A stretch of 64,000 nt of DNA from Variovorax sp. SG517 (GTDB lineage Bacteria; Pseudomonadota; Gammaproteobacteria; Burkholderiales; Burkholderiaceae_C), in NCBI RefSeq assembly GCF_013376045.1, contig NZ_JABMJG010000001.1, positions 310,001 to 374,000 of the forward strand, in the 5' to 3' direction. Shown here piece after piece: positions 50,366 through 59,692 of the stretch. Under the pieces are notes generated by a model. The model made no database searches. It was given only the letters and a program-made list of their open reading frames with translations, and was not told the DNA's origin. Numbering within the stretch: the first letter of the stretch is position 1; each line of letters starts with the position of its first letter. A program made the position numbers and the translations under genes.

Positions 50366-51304
50366 TCAGTCGACCGTGGTCGGCCGGCCCGAGGCCACCC
50401 AGGCGTCGAGCCCGCCGGTCAGCGGCAGGGCCCGGCGCGCACCGCGCGCCAGCAGCACGCGCGCGGCCTGCGCGGCCGAAACCTCGTTGGGGCAGTTGCA
50501 GTACAGCACCACGTCGCGCCCCGCCGCGTGCGACAGGTCGAGGCTGCGCTGCTGCAGCGCCTTGAGCGTGTACGACTGCGCACCCGGAATGCGGCGCGGA
50601 TCGACCTGCACGCCGGCCTTGCCGCGCACGTCGATCACCAGCGGAGGCTCTTCACCGCTGAGCAGTTCGTGCAGCTCTTCCACCGAGATGCGCGGCATGC
50701 CCGTGAGCCGCATGAAGGCGCGGCGGCGCCAGTAGCGCACCGCCAGGATCACCAGCAGCACCACGCCCAGCGCGGCGGTGGCCACGCCGCCGGCCTGCGC
50801 CATGATGGCCAGCACTTCCTGGATCTGGTTGCGGAACACCCAGCCCAGGCCGAGGAAGAGCCCGGTCCACACCAGCGCCGCGCCCACGTCGAAGCCGATG
50901 AAGCGCCGCACCGACATGCCCAGGGCCCCCGCCATCGGCGGTGCCACCACCGACACGCCCGGCACGAACTTGGCGGCCACCAGCGAGAGGCCGCCCCAGT
51001 CGGAGATGAGCGATTCGCCGCGCCGCACGCAGGAGTCGGGCGAAAGGGAGATGCGGCACAGCAGGCGCATGAAGCGGTAGCCGAAGCGCCGCCCGGCATA
51101 GAACCACGCCCCGTCGCCCAGCAGGTTGGCGATGACGGCCGCCACCACCACGCCGGCCACCGAGACGTCGCCCGCGGCCAGCAGCGCTCCAGTGAGCACC
51201 AGCACCGCCGCCGCCGGCACCGGCAGGCCCAGCCGCGCGGCAAAGCTGGCAGCGAACACCACCAGGATCGCGTTCTGCACGAGCAGGGACATCAGCTGTG
51301 CCAT
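50366..51304 (-). CDS. DedA-type membrane protein fused to rhodanese
   Basis: A 312-residue fusion. Residues 1-195 are a DedA/SNARE-associated (VTT) domain with LGLPVPAAAVLVLTGALLAAGDVS, ANLLGDGAWFYAGRRFGYRFM and AAKFVPGVSVVAPPMAGALGMSVRRF; then from about 207 a rhodanese domain (RISVEELHELL, PLVIDVRGKAGVQVDPRRIPGAQSYTLKALQQ) with active-site Cys269 in VVLYCNCPNEVSA. The start MAQLMSLLVQ has AAGGGCAG upstream. DedA proteins act in phospholipid/undecaprenyl-phosphate flipping and membrane homeostasis; a fused rhodanese is a known arrangement in beta- and gammaproteobacteria but its role is not settled. Confidence 0.9.
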   Translation of the reverse strand: MAQLMSLLVQNAILVVFAASFAARLGLPVPAAAVLVLTGALLAAGDVSVAGVVVAAVIANLLGDGAWFYAGRRFGYRFMRLLCRISLSPDSCVRRGESLISDWGGLSLVAAKFVPGVSVVAPPMAGALGMSVRRFIGFDVGAALVWTGLFLGLGWVFRNQIQEVLAIMAQAGGVATAALGVVLLVILAVRYWRRRAFMRLTGMPRISVEELHELLSGEEPPLVIDVRGKAGVQVDPRRIPGAQSYTLKALQQRSLDLSHAAGRDVVLYCNCPNEVSAAQAARVLLARGARRALPLTGGLDAWVASGRPTTVD

Positions 51305-51436
51305 GGCTGCCCTTGTCTTGGCCCGGGTGCGGGTGGAAATTGCGGTGGTTGCGTGCTGTTCATGCCGGCAGCGATTCTCCGGCATGGGCCAAGAACGTAC
51401 CGGGCACAGGCCATTGCCTGGCGCCTTCAGCCATCG

Positions 51437-52834
51437 TCAGCCGGTGGCTTTCTCGGGGGAGCGCGATACGCTGAAGCCGAAGGTATTCCAACCTTCTTCG
51501 CTTGATGCACTCACCTGCCCCCCATGCATGCTCGCCACGGCCTTCACGATGGCCAGGCCCAGGCCATGGCCGTGGTGCTCGCCCCCGTCGTTGCGCGCCT
51601 CGTCGACGCGATAGAACCGGTCGAACAGATGCTGCAGGTGCTGGGCATCGATGGGCTCGCCGGGGTTCGACACTGTGATCCAGGTGGCAGCGGGTTCCTC
51701 GCGCAGCCTCACGGCGATCTGCGCGCCGGGCTTCGAGTGCTCGATGGCGTTCTGCAGCAGGTTCGACATGGCGCGGCGGAACAGCGCGCTTTCCAGCCGG
51801 GCCTCGGCCTGCACGTCGCCCTCGATGACGACCTGCGCACGCGTCTCGTCGAGCACGAACTCGAAGAACTCGATGGTCTTGCGCACTTCCTGCGCCACGG
51901 GCGTGAGCACCAGCCCGGTCGCCACTTCGCCACGGTCGGCGCGCGCGAGGAAGAGCATGTCGTTGACGATGGAGCGCACCCGCTCCAGGTCTTCGAGGTT
52001 GGCCTGCAGCACCTCCTGGAACTCGCCCGCGCTGCGCTGGCGCGACAGCGCCACCTGCGTGCTGCCGATGAGGTTGGCCAGCGGCGTGCGCAGCTCGTGC
52101 GCCACGTCGGCGTTGAAGGCTTCGAGCTGGCCGTAAGCCTCCTCCAGCCGGCTCAGCGCGCCGTTGAAGGCCTCGGCTAGCGCCGAAAGCTCCACGGGCA
52201 GCGGCTCCGCGCGCAGCCGCTGCGACAGCGTCTTGGGCCGCAGCGCCTGCGCCTCCTTCGACAGCCGCTCCAGCGGACGCAGCCCCAGGCGGGCGATCCA
52301 GTAGCCTGCGACGGCAACCACCAGCACCGCGCACAGCCCGAGCCCGACCAGCGCGGTCAAAAAGTTCTGGCGCGTGCGCGCATAGGGCTCGGTGTTGCGC
52401 CCGACGATGAGCCGCACGGCCGGCCGCTGCTCGTAGGGATCGATGTGCACCGACAGGGTACGGAAGGGCCGCTCCTGCCCCGGCAGCTCGATCACGCTGG
52501 TGTGGCCGTTGGCCTGGCGCGTGAGCCCGTCGATCTCGGCCAGGCCCTTGCCGTACTGGAAGCGCGGATCGTCGCTGAGCACCCAGAAGCGCACGCTGCC
52601 GTCCTCTGGCGTGAGCGCGTCCATGCGCGCCTGCACGCGCGGCCAGCGCTCGGGGCTGCCGATGGCCTTGATCCAGAACTGCAGGCTCTTGAGGGTGGTG
52701 TCGAGCTCCTCGTACTGGTGCCGCTCCAGCTCGCGCGCCAGCACGCTGTGCAGCGCGAAGCCGGCCAGCGCGAAGGTCGCGAGCGCCACCGCCGCGAACA
52801 TCAGCACCAGCCGCGCGGTGATGGAGCGCTTCAC
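51437..52834 (-). CDS. CusS/IrlS-type heavy-metal sensor histidine kinase
   Basis: A 465-residue kinase. Helices at about 9-32 and 159-180 bracket a periplasmic sensor domain. HAMP region, then the H-box [18 protein letters not shown] with His246, then N-box [15 protein letters not shown], and G-box [18 protein letters not shown]. The GTG start overlaps the response regulator stop by four bases. This architecture is the heavy-metal/efflux (TIGR01386) group. No His/Met-rich metal-binding motif is obvious, so the signal might instead be an antimicrobial or envelope stress. It probably controls the RND operon next door. Confidence 0.9.
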   Translation of the reverse strand: MKRSITARLVLMFAAVALATFALAGFALHSVLARELERHQYEELDTTLKSLQFWIKAIGSPERWPRVQARMDALTPEDGSVRFWVLSDDPRFQYGKGLAEIDGLTRQANGHTSVIELPGQERPFRTLSVHIDPYEQRPAVRLIVGRNTEPYARTRQNFLTALVGLGLCAVLVVAVAGYWIARLGLRPLERLSKEAQALRPKTLSQRLRAEPLPVELSALAEAFNGALSRLEEAYGQLEAFNADVAHELRTPLANLIGSTQVALSRQRSAGEFQEVLQANLEDLERVRSIVNDMLFLARADRGEVATGLVLTPVAQEVRKTIEFFEFVLDETRAQVVIEGDVQAEARLESALFRRAMSNLLQNAIEHSKPGAQIAVRLREEPAATWITVSNPGEPIDAQHLQHLFDRFYRVDEARNDGGEHHGHGLGLAIVKAVASMHGGQVSASSEEGWNTFGFSVSRSPEKATG

Positions 52835-53526
52835 GGGGCGGCGCCCTCCCCGCCGGCATCGCGCAGCTCCATCACGTAGCCCATGCCCCGGATGGTGTGC
52901 AGCAGCTTGGGGCTGAAGGGGGCATCGATCTTGTCGCGCAGCCGCTTGATGGCGACTTCCACCACGTTGGTGTTGCTGTCGAAGTTCATGTCCCACACCA
53001 GTTCGGCGATGGCGGTCTTCGAGAGGATCTCGCCCTGGCGGCGCGCCAGCACGGCCAGCAACGCGAACTCCTTGGCGGTGAGGTCGATGCGGGTGCTGCC
53101 CCTGAAGGCTTTTCGCGCCAGCAGGTCGATCTGCAGGTCGGCGATGCGCAGCTGCATCGGCTCCTGCTTGCGGCCGCGGCGGTTGAGCGCCTGCAGCCGC
53201 GCCAGCAGCTCGAGAAAGGAGAAGGGCTTGACGAGGTAGTCGTCGGCTCCTTCGTGCAGGCCCTTGATGCGGTCTTCGACGCGGTCGCGCGCGGTGAGCA
53301 TGATGACCGGCGTCTGCTTCACGGCACGCAGCGCGCGCAGCACCGAGAAGCCGTCCTGCCCCGGCAGCATCACGTCGAGCACGATCACGTCGTACTCGTG
53401 CGTGAGCGCGAGGTGCTGGCCGTCGATGCCGTTGTGTGCCATGTCGACGGCGCAGCCCTGCTCGGTCAGCCCCTTGGAGAGGTAGTCCGCGGTTCTCAGT
53501 TCGTCTTCGACTATCAGGATCTTCAT
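52831..53526 (-). CDS. OmpR-family response regulator, CusR/IrlR-type
   Basis: A 231-residue regulator: receiver with [33 protein letters not shown], phospho-acceptor Asp51 ([14 protein letters not shown]), then [17 protein letters not shown], and a winged-helix output domain from about 130 ([52 protein letters not shown]). It is the metal-response regulator group (CusR, CopR, IrlR). Its start is 53 bases after the RND pump stop on the same strand. The tandem repeats at 59544-59561 are a likely binding site (inference). Confidence 0.93.
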   Translation of the reverse strand: MKILIVEDELRTADYLSKGLTEQGCAVDMAHNGIDGQHLALTHEYDVIVLDVMLPGQDGFSVLRALRAVKQTPVIMLTARDRVEDRIKGLHEGADDYLVKPFSFLELLARLQALNRRGRKQEPMQLRIADLQIDLLARKAFRGSTRIDLTAKEFALLAVLARRQGEILSKTAIAELVWDMNFDSNTNVVEVAIKRLRDKIDAPFSPKLLHTIRGMGYVMELRDAGGEGAAP

Positions 53527-53579
53527 GGCGTTTTCTGCCCTCTTGTCTTTGTCTCCACCCCCGCGATCTCAGCCGATGT

Positions 53580-56500
53580 TCATCCGTGCACCTCGGCGGG
53601 CACGGGGGCCTTGCCCTCCTTCGCGGCTTTGCGGGCCTTGCGCGCTTCCTTGCGGCGCATGTACCAGTAGTGGGCGCGGTCGAGGTACAGGTAGACCACC
53701 GGGGTCGTGAAGAGGGTGAGCGCCTGCGAGAGTATCAGCCCGCCGACCATCGCGTAGCCCAGCGGCCGGCGCAGCTCCGAGCCCGAGCCGTGGCCCAGCA
53801 TCAGCGGCAGGCCCGAGAGCAGCGCGCACATGGTGGTCATCATGATCGGGCGGAAGCGCAGCAGGCAGGCCTGGTAGATGGCTTCTTGCGGCGTCATGCC
53901 CTGCTCGCGCTCGGCCTTGAGCGCGAAGTCGATCATCATGATGCCGTTCTTCTTCACGATGCCGATGAGCAGGATGATGCCGATCAGCGCGATCACGCTC
54001 AGGTCGTAGCCGCCCGCCATCAGGATGAGCAGCGCGCCCACACCGGCCGAGGGCAGCGTCGAGAGAATCGTCAGCGGGTGGATGTAGCTCTCATACAGCA
54101 GGCCCAGCACGATGTACACCGCCACCAGCGCCGCCGCGATCAGGTAGGGCTGCGTGGCCAGCGAATCTTGAAACGCTTGCGCCGTGCCCTGGAACGAGCC
54201 GGTGAGCGACTGCGGCAGCCCCATGTCGGCCTGCGCCTTGTTGATGGCGTTCACCGCGTCGCCCAGCGCATGGCCCGGCGCGAGGTTGAACGAGATGGTC
54301 ACGGCCGGGAACTGGCCCTGGTGGCTGATCGAGAGGTAGGCGGTCTTGCTGGTGTCCACCTTCACGAAGGTCGACAGCGGCACCTGCTGGCCGGTGATGG
54401 GCGAGTTGAGATACAGCTTGCTGAAGAGCGCCGGGTCCTGCTGCAGCGCGGGCGTCACTTCCAGCACCACGTGGTAGCTGTTGAGCTGGGTGAAGTACTG
54501 CGCCACCTGGCGCTGCCCGATGGCGTCGTACAGCGTGGCGTCGATGGTGGCCGGCGAGATGCCGAAGCTCGATGCGCGGTCGCGGTCGATGGTGAGCACG
54601 GCGGATGCGGCGGCGTTCTGCTGGTCGGTGGCCAGGTCGGTGATCTCGGGCAGCTGCTTGAAGCGCTCCAGCAGCTTCGGCGCCCAGGTGTTGAGCTCGT
54701 CGAGGTTGGCGTCGGTCACCGTGTACTGGTACTGCGTGCGCGATGCGCGGCCACCCACGCGGATGTCCTGCCCGGCCTGCAGGAACAGGTTCACGCCCTG
54801 CACCTTGGCCAGCTGCGGGCGCAGCCGCGCGATGATCTCGTCGGCGGTGGCGGTGCGGCCCTCGTCCTTGGGCTTCAGGCTGATGTAGAAGTTGCCGGTG
54901 TTGTAGGTGGAGGAGCTGCCGTTCATGCCGAAGCCGGTCACGTCCGGGTCCTTGCGCACCACGTCGGCCAGCTCGACCATGCGGGCGTTCATCGACGCGA
55001 AGGAAGCATCCTGCGCCGATTCGGCGAAGCCCGAGATGAAGCCCGTGTCCTGCTGCGGGAAGAAGCCCTTGGGAATGAACACGAACAGCACGCCCGTGGC
55101 CGCCACCGTGGCGATGAAGGTCATGAGCGTGATGAACTGGTGGTCGAGCACCACGTGCAGCCCGCGCTTGTAGGCGCCGAGCATGGCGTCGAAGCCGCGC
55201 TCGAAGAGCTGGTAGAGCCGCCCGTGCTTGCTGCCGTGCTCGTTCTTCAGAAAGCGCGAGCACAGCATGGGCGTGAGCGTGAGCGAGATCACCACGCTGA
55301 CCACGATGGTGAGCGTGACCGTCACCGCGAACTCGCGGAACAGCCGCCCCACGATGCCGCCCATGAGAAGCAGCGGAATGAACACCGCCACCAGCGACAC
55401 CGAGATGGAGATGATGGTGAAGCCGATTTCGCCCGCGCCCTTGTACGCGGCCTCGACCGCCGACATGCCCTCTTCCACGTAGCGGTAGATGTTCTCCAGC
55501 ATCACGATGGCGTCGTCCACCACGAAGCCGACCGCGATGGTCAGCGCCATGAGCGAGAGGTTGTCGAGGCTGTAGCCCAGCAGGTACATCACCGCCACCG
55601 TGCCCAGCAGCGCGAGCGGCACCGTCACGCTGGGGATGAGCGTGGCCGGCACGTTGCGCAGGAACACGAAGATCACGGCCACCACCAGCGCGATGGTCAA
55701 GAGCAGCGTGAACTCCACGTCCTTCACCGAGGCGCGGATGGTCTGGGTGCGGTCGATGATGGCGTTGACCTCCACCGTCGGCGGGATCGATGCCTTCAGC
55801 CTGGGCAGCGCGGCGTTGATGCGGTCCACCGTCTCGATGACGTTGGCGCCCGGCTGCTTGGTGATGGCCAGCACGATGGAGCGGCCGTTCTGCACGCTGC
55901 TGCCCTCGGGCGCGGCGGCGCCGGCATAGGCCCAGCCGGCGATCTTCGCGTTCTCGGGCCCGTCCACCGCCACGCCCAGGTCGCTCACGCGGATGGGCGC
56001 GCCGTTGCGGTAGGCCAGCACCACGTCGTTCCAGGGCTTGGCCTTCAGCAGCTGGTCGTTCGTGTAGACGGTGAAGCTCTGGTTGGGCCCGTCGATGGTG
56101 CCCTTGGGCGCGTTGACGGTGGCCGATGCGAGCACGGTGCGCACGTCTTCCAGGCTCAGGCCCAGCGCCGCGAGCTTGGCCGGATCGAGCTGCACCCGCA
56201 CCGCCGGCTTCTGCACGCCGCCGATGTTGACCAGGCCCACGCCCGAGATCTGCGAGATCTGCTGCGCGAGGATGTTGTCGGCGTAGTCGTTCACCTCGGT
56301 CAGCGGCAGCGTCTTCGACTGCACCGAGAGGATGAGGATGGGCGAGTCGGCCGGGTTCACCTTGCGGAAGGTCGGCGGGCTCGGCAGGTTGGCCGGCAGC
56401 TGGCCGGTCGATGCGTTGATGGCGGCCTGCACGTCGAGCGCGGCGGCGTCGATGTTGCGGTCGAGGTCGAACTGCAGCGTGATCTGCGTGGAGCCGAGGC

Positions 56501-56753
56501 CGCTGGTGGAGGTCATCTGCGAGAGCCCCGCGATCAGCGAGAACTGCCGCTCCAGCGGCTGCGCCACGTTGGACGCCATGGTCTCCGGACTGGCACCCGG
56601 CAGGTTGGCCGAGACCTGGATGGTCGGAAAGTCGACCTGCGGCAGCGGCGCCACCGGCAGCAGCGGAAACACCGCCGCGCCGACCAGCAGGATAGCCAGC
56701 GCCAGCAGCGTGGTGCCGATGGGGCGCTTGATGAATGCGGCGGAGATGCTCAA
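53580..56753 (-). CDS. RND multidrug efflux pump, MdtB/MdtC-like
   Basis: A 1057-residue inner-membrane proton antiporter. N-terminal SISAAFIKRPIGTTLLALAILLVGAAVFPLLPVAPLPQVDFPTIQV is typical. The two periplasmic large loops and 12 helices are in place; the proton relay has the Asp-Asp pair of helix 4 (GFVVDDAIVMLENIYRYVEEG). The start is a TTG at 56753 (TTGAGCATC), overlapping the adaptor stop by four bases with GGGAGCAG six bases upstream; there is no closer ATG. The best match of the wording is the MdtABC/MuxABC type, exporting bile salts, novobiocin or similar drugs. Tail is Lys/Ala-rich. Confidence 0.93.
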   Translation of the reverse strand: MSISAAFIKRPIGTTLLALAILLVGAAVFPLLPVAPLPQVDFPTIQVSANLPGASPETMASNVAQPLERQFSLIAGLSQMTSTSGLGSTQITLQFDLDRNIDAAALDVQAAINASTGQLPANLPSPPTFRKVNPADSPILILSVQSKTLPLTEVNDYADNILAQQISQISGVGLVNIGGVQKPAVRVQLDPAKLAALGLSLEDVRTVLASATVNAPKGTIDGPNQSFTVYTNDQLLKAKPWNDVVLAYRNGAPIRVSDLGVAVDGPENAKIAGWAYAGAAAPEGSSVQNGRSIVLAITKQPGANVIETVDRINAALPRLKASIPPTVEVNAIIDRTQTIRASVKDVEFTLLLTIALVVAVIFVFLRNVPATLIPSVTVPLALLGTVAVMYLLGYSLDNLSLMALTIAVGFVVDDAIVMLENIYRYVEEGMSAVEAAYKGAGEIGFTIISISVSLVAVFIPLLLMGGIVGRLFREFAVTVTLTIVVSVVISLTLTPMLCSRFLKNEHGSKHGRLYQLFERGFDAMLGAYKRGLHVVLDHQFITLMTFIATVAATGVLFVFIPKGFFPQQDTGFISGFAESAQDASFASMNARMVELADVVRKDPDVTGFGMNGSSSTYNTGNFYISLKPKDEGRTATADEIIARLRPQLAKVQGVNLFLQAGQDIRVGGRASRTQYQYTVTDANLDELNTWAPKLLERFKQLPEITDLATDQQNAAASAVLTIDRDRASSFGISPATIDATLYDAIGQRQVAQYFTQLNSYHVVLEVTPALQQDPALFSKLYLNSPITGQQVPLSTFVKVDTSKTAYLSISHQGQFPAVTISFNLAPGHALGDAVNAINKAQADMGLPQSLTGSFQGTAQAFQDSLATQPYLIAAALVAVYIVLGLLYESYIHPLTILSTLPSAGVGALLILMAGGYDLSVIALIGIILLIGIVKKNGIMMIDFALKAEREQGMTPQEAIYQACLLRFRPIMMTTMCALLSGLPLMLGHGSGSELRRPLGYAMVGGLILSQALTLFTTPVVYLYLDRAHYWYMRRKEARKARKAAKEGKAPVPAEVHG

Positions 56754-57988
56754 TTGCTGCTCCCGCTGCTGCTGGCGACCTTGGCTGCGTCCTTCACCGC
56801 ATCCTTCACCGCGCTCTTGGCGGCGGGCGGCGGCTCGACGATGGTGGCGCCGGGCTTGAGCTTGTACTGGCCGTCGATCACCACGCGCTGGCCGGCCTCC
56901 AGGCCCTTGTCGATCACGGCGGTGCCGTCGGCGATCTGCACCACGTGCACCGGTACGTTGGCGACCTTGTTCTCTGCATCGACGGCCCAGACGTAGGTGC
57001 TGTCCTGGCCGCGCTGCACCGCGGCGGCGGGCAGCGTGAGCGAGTCGGCCCGGCGGTCGAGCTGCAGCCGCACGTTGACGAACTGGCCCGGCCACAGCGT
57101 GTGCTGCGGATTGGCGAAGCTGCCCTTGAGCTGCACCGTGCCGCTGGTGGTGTCGATCTGGTTGTTCAGCAATATCAGCTTGCCGGTGCCCAACATCTGC
57201 GTGCCGCTGCGGTCGTAGGCCACCACCGAGAGCGGCTGGCTGCTCTGCTGCTGCACGCGGTTGATGTCCTGCACGGCCTCTTCGGGCAGGGTGAATTGCA
57301 CGGCGATCGGGTCGATCTGGTTGATGACGACCAGGCCGTTGGCATCGGTGGCGTGCACGATGTTGCCCGGGTCCACCAGCCGCGCCCCCACCCGGCCGTT
57401 CATGGGCGAGGTGATGCGCGTGAAGCTCAGCTGCACCTCGGCGTACTGCACCTGGGCCGCGTCGTTCTGCACGGCGGCTTCGAGCTGGTTGACCAGGGCC
57501 TTCTGCGTATCGACCTGCTGCTGCGTGGCGGCGTCCTGCGAGAGCAGCGTTGTGTAGCGCTTGAGGTCGGCGCGGGCGTTGGTCAGCGTGGCCTGGTCCT
57601 TCGCCCGCGTCGCCTGCGCCTGCGCGAGCTGGGCCTGGAGCGTGCGCGGGTCGAGCTGGGCGAGCAGCTGGCCGGCCTTCACGTCCTGCCCTTCGACGAA
57701 GCCGACCTTGTCGAGCTGGCCGTCGATGCGCGCCTTGACGGTCACGGTGGCCATCGAGGCGACGGTGCCGATGCCCGAGCGATAGACCTGCACGGTCTGC
57801 GGCGTGACGCGCGCGGTGGACACCTGCACGGGCGGGCTCTTCGGCGCATCGGGCTTGGCTGCGTTGGCGGCGTGGTGGGTCAGCGCCCATGCGCCGCCGC
57901 CGAGCACGAGCACCAGGGTGGCGGTCGCGAGCCAGGTGGAGCGTCGCTGGAACAAGGGGGGCGTGGTGGTTTTTGCGGTCGTCGTCAT
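56750..57988 (-). CDS. RND periplasmic adaptor subunit, MdtA-like
   Basis: A 412-residue membrane-fusion protein with a signal-anchor helix (STWLATATLVLVLGGGAWAL) and the usual adaptor order: barrel-sandwich half GTVASMATVTVKARIDGQLDKVGFVEGQDVKAGQLLAQLDPRTLQAQLAQAQA, an alpha-hairpin, then the other half RITSPMNGRVGARLVDPGNIVHATDANGLVVINQIDPIAVQFTLPE and beta-barrel/MP domains. The start MTTTAKT was preferred over an ATG 60 bases upstream. It lies four bases after the outer-membrane gene and overlaps the pump by four, so all three are one transcript. Confidence 0.93.
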   Translation of the reverse strand: MTTTAKTTTPPLFQRRSTWLATATLVLVLGGGAWALTHHAANAAKPDAPKSPPVQVSTARVTPQTVQVYRSGIGTVASMATVTVKARIDGQLDKVGFVEGQDVKAGQLLAQLDPRTLQAQLAQAQATRAKDQATLTNARADLKRYTTLLSQDAATQQQVDTQKALVNQLEAAVQNDAAQVQYAEVQLSFTRITSPMNGRVGARLVDPGNIVHATDANGLVVINQIDPIAVQFTLPEEAVQDINRVQQQSSQPLSVVAYDRSGTQMLGTGKLILLNNQIDTTSGTVQLKGSFANPQHTLWPGQFVNVRLQLDRRADSLTLPAAAVQRGQDSTYVWAVDAENKVANVPVHVVQIADGTAVIDKGLEAGQRVVIDGQYKLKPGATIVEPPPAAKSAVKDAVKDAAKVASSSGSSN

Positions 57989-57992
57989 GGCA

Positions 57993-59495
57993 TCAATTCC
58001 CGGAAGTCTTCTGTGCGGCATCTGCTGTGGCTGCGGTGTTGGCGGCATTCCAGCCGCCGCCCGTGGCCGCGATCAGCGAGACGCTGGCGGCCAGCTGGCG
58101 GCCGAGCACCTGCGCGGCCGTGCGCTGGTTGGTGAGCGAGAGCGTCTGCGCAGTGACCACGCTGAGGTAGGTGGCGGTGCCCGCGCGGTACTGGCTCAGC
58201 GCCATGCGCTCGGCGAGCTGGGCGGCGCGCACGGCGTCGGCCTGCAGCGCGGATTCGTTGTCGAGCACGCGCAAGGTGGCCAAGTTGTCTTCCACCTGCT
58301 GGAAGCCCGCGAGCACGGTCTGCTTGTATTGGGCGACCGATGCGTCGTAGGCGGCCACGGCCTGGTCGGTGTGGGCCTTGCGCAGGCCGCCGTCGAACAC
58401 GGTCTGCGCCAGCGCCGCGCCCAGCGACCACACGCGGCTGGGCGTGTTGAACAGCGTGCCCAGCGTGGCGGCGCTGAAGCCGCCGCTCGCGCTGAGCACG
58501 ATCTGCGGGTAGTAGGCGGCCTTGGCGACGCCGATGTTGGCGTTGGCGGCCTGCACGCGGCGCTCTGCGCCGGCGATGTCGGGGCGGCGCTCCAGCAGCT
58601 CCGAAGGCAGGCCCGCGGGCGTCACGGGCAACTGCAGGTGCAGCGCGGTGGCGGACGAGAGCGATTCGGCGGTCGGCGGGTTCGACGGTGTTTCGAGCGG
58701 CGGCAGCGTGAACGATGCAGGCGCCTGGCCGGTCAGCACCGCGATGGCGTGTTCGAGCTGGCTGCGCTGGGCTTCGAGGTCAACCGCCTGCGCCTGCGCG
58801 GTCTTGAGCTGGCCCTCGGCCAGCGCCACGTCGGAGCGCAGCACGGTGCCGGCCGCGTACTGGTGCTGCGTGAGTTGGAGTGCCTTGGCGTAGGCGGCGG
58901 TAGTGCTGGCGTACAGGTCGCGCTGCAGGTCGATCACGCGAATCTGCAGGTAGTCCTGCGCCAGCGTGGTCTGGATGCTGAGCCGCGCGCCGGCCAGGTC
59001 GTCGGCGCTGGCCTGCACGCCGGCATTGCCCGCCTCGACCGAGCGGCGCACCGCGCCCCAGATGTCGGGCTCCCAGCTCGCGGCGAGGCCGAGGGTGTCA
59101 GTGGTGCCGAGCTTGACGGTGCCGGTGTTGTTGGTCTGGGCGCGCGTGGCGCCGGCATTAAGGCCCACCGTGGGGAAGAAGCCAGCCCGCGCCGCGGCGG
59201 ACAGGGCCTGCGCCTGGCGGTACTGCGCCTCGGCCACGCGGATGTTCTGGTTGGCCGCGTTGGCCTGCACGATCAACGCGCTGAGCGTGCTGTCGCCGAA
59301 GGCGTCCCACCAGGGGTGGTCGGCGTCGATGGTCTGCGGGGCGGCGGTCTTCCAGGGGCCGCCGGTTTCCTTGAAGGCGGCGGGTACGTCCAGCTGCGGG
59401 CGAACGTAGTCGGGGCCGACGGCGCAGCCCGCGAGGAGCAAGGCGGCCAGCGCGAGGGCTGCGCGCGGGAGGGATGGGGCGTCGGAGAGGGCCAT
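57993..59495 (-). CDS. Outer-membrane efflux factor, NodT family lipoprotein
   Basis: A 500-residue TolC-like channel. Lipobox LLLAGC with Cys24, then VGPDYVRPQLDVPAAF (typical NodT start), two OEP repeats (about 60-245 and 270-465) with the NodT pattern LLERRPDIAGAERRVQAANANIGVAKAAYYPQIVLSASGG. It is first in the transcript OMF-adaptor-pump-RR-HK, starting at an ATG with weak ribosome site. Its upstream region holds the direct repeats and, further out, a BIME-like element. Role: outer-membrane exit duct of the tripartite pump. Confidence 0.93.
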   Translation of the reverse strand: MALSDAPSLPRAALALAALLLAGCAVGPDYVRPQLDVPAAFKETGGPWKTAAPQTIDADHPWWDAFGDSTLSALIVQANAANQNIRVAEAQYRQAQALSAAARAGFFPTVGLNAGATRAQTNNTGTVKLGTTDTLGLAASWEPDIWGAVRRSVEAGNAGVQASADDLAGARLSIQTTLAQDYLQIRVIDLQRDLYASTTAAYAKALQLTQHQYAAGTVLRSDVALAEGQLKTAQAQAVDLEAQRSQLEHAIAVLTGQAPASFTLPPLETPSNPPTAESLSSATALHLQLPVTPAGLPSELLERRPDIAGAERRVQAANANIGVAKAAYYPQIVLSASGGFSAATLGTLFNTPSRVWSLGAALAQTVFDGGLRKAHTDQAVAAYDASVAQYKQTVLAGFQQVEDNLATLRVLDNESALQADAVRAAQLAERMALSQYRAGTATYLSVVTAQTLSLTNQRTAAQVLGRQLAASVSLIAATGGGWNAANTAATADAAQKTSGN

Positions 59496-59543
59496 GATGC
59501 GGGGACTCTAGGAGCGCCCGCCAAACCCCTCGCTGTCGACTAA

Positions 59544-59561
59544 CTGACAGTTCTGACAGTT
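59544..59561. promoter_or_regulatory. Two abutting CTGACAGTT repeats before the efflux operon
   Basis: CTGACAGTT occurs at 59544-59552 and 59553-59561, head to tail with no gap, about 49 bases upstream of the outer-membrane factor start. Read on the minus strand this is two AACTGTCAG units. OmpR-type regulators bind such tandem direct repeats, and one is encoded in the same operon, so autoregulation is suggested. Confidence 0.5.
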
Positions 59562-59570
59562 TCGGTCTTC

Positions 59571-59683
59571 CTCCCTCCCCCGCTGGGGGAGGGTTGGGGT
59601 GGGGGCACGATGGCGCTCAAGAAAGCGCAGCGCCTGTTCGGAGGCCTGCCCCCATCCCTACCTTCCCCCAGCGGGGGAAGGAG
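59571..59683. repeat. REP/BIME-like imperfect inverted repeat, 37-bp arms
   Basis: The left arm at 59571-59607 and the right arm at 59647-59683 are inverted copies differing at about five of 37 positions; each arm contains its own palindrome CCCCCGCTGGGGG or its complement. A 39-base loop separates them. The element lies between the aldo/keto reductase stop and the efflux operon start, and could also act as a transcription terminator. Such GC-rich palindromes are scattered through genomes of this family. Confidence 0.65.
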
Positions 59684-59692
59684 AAAAAACAC

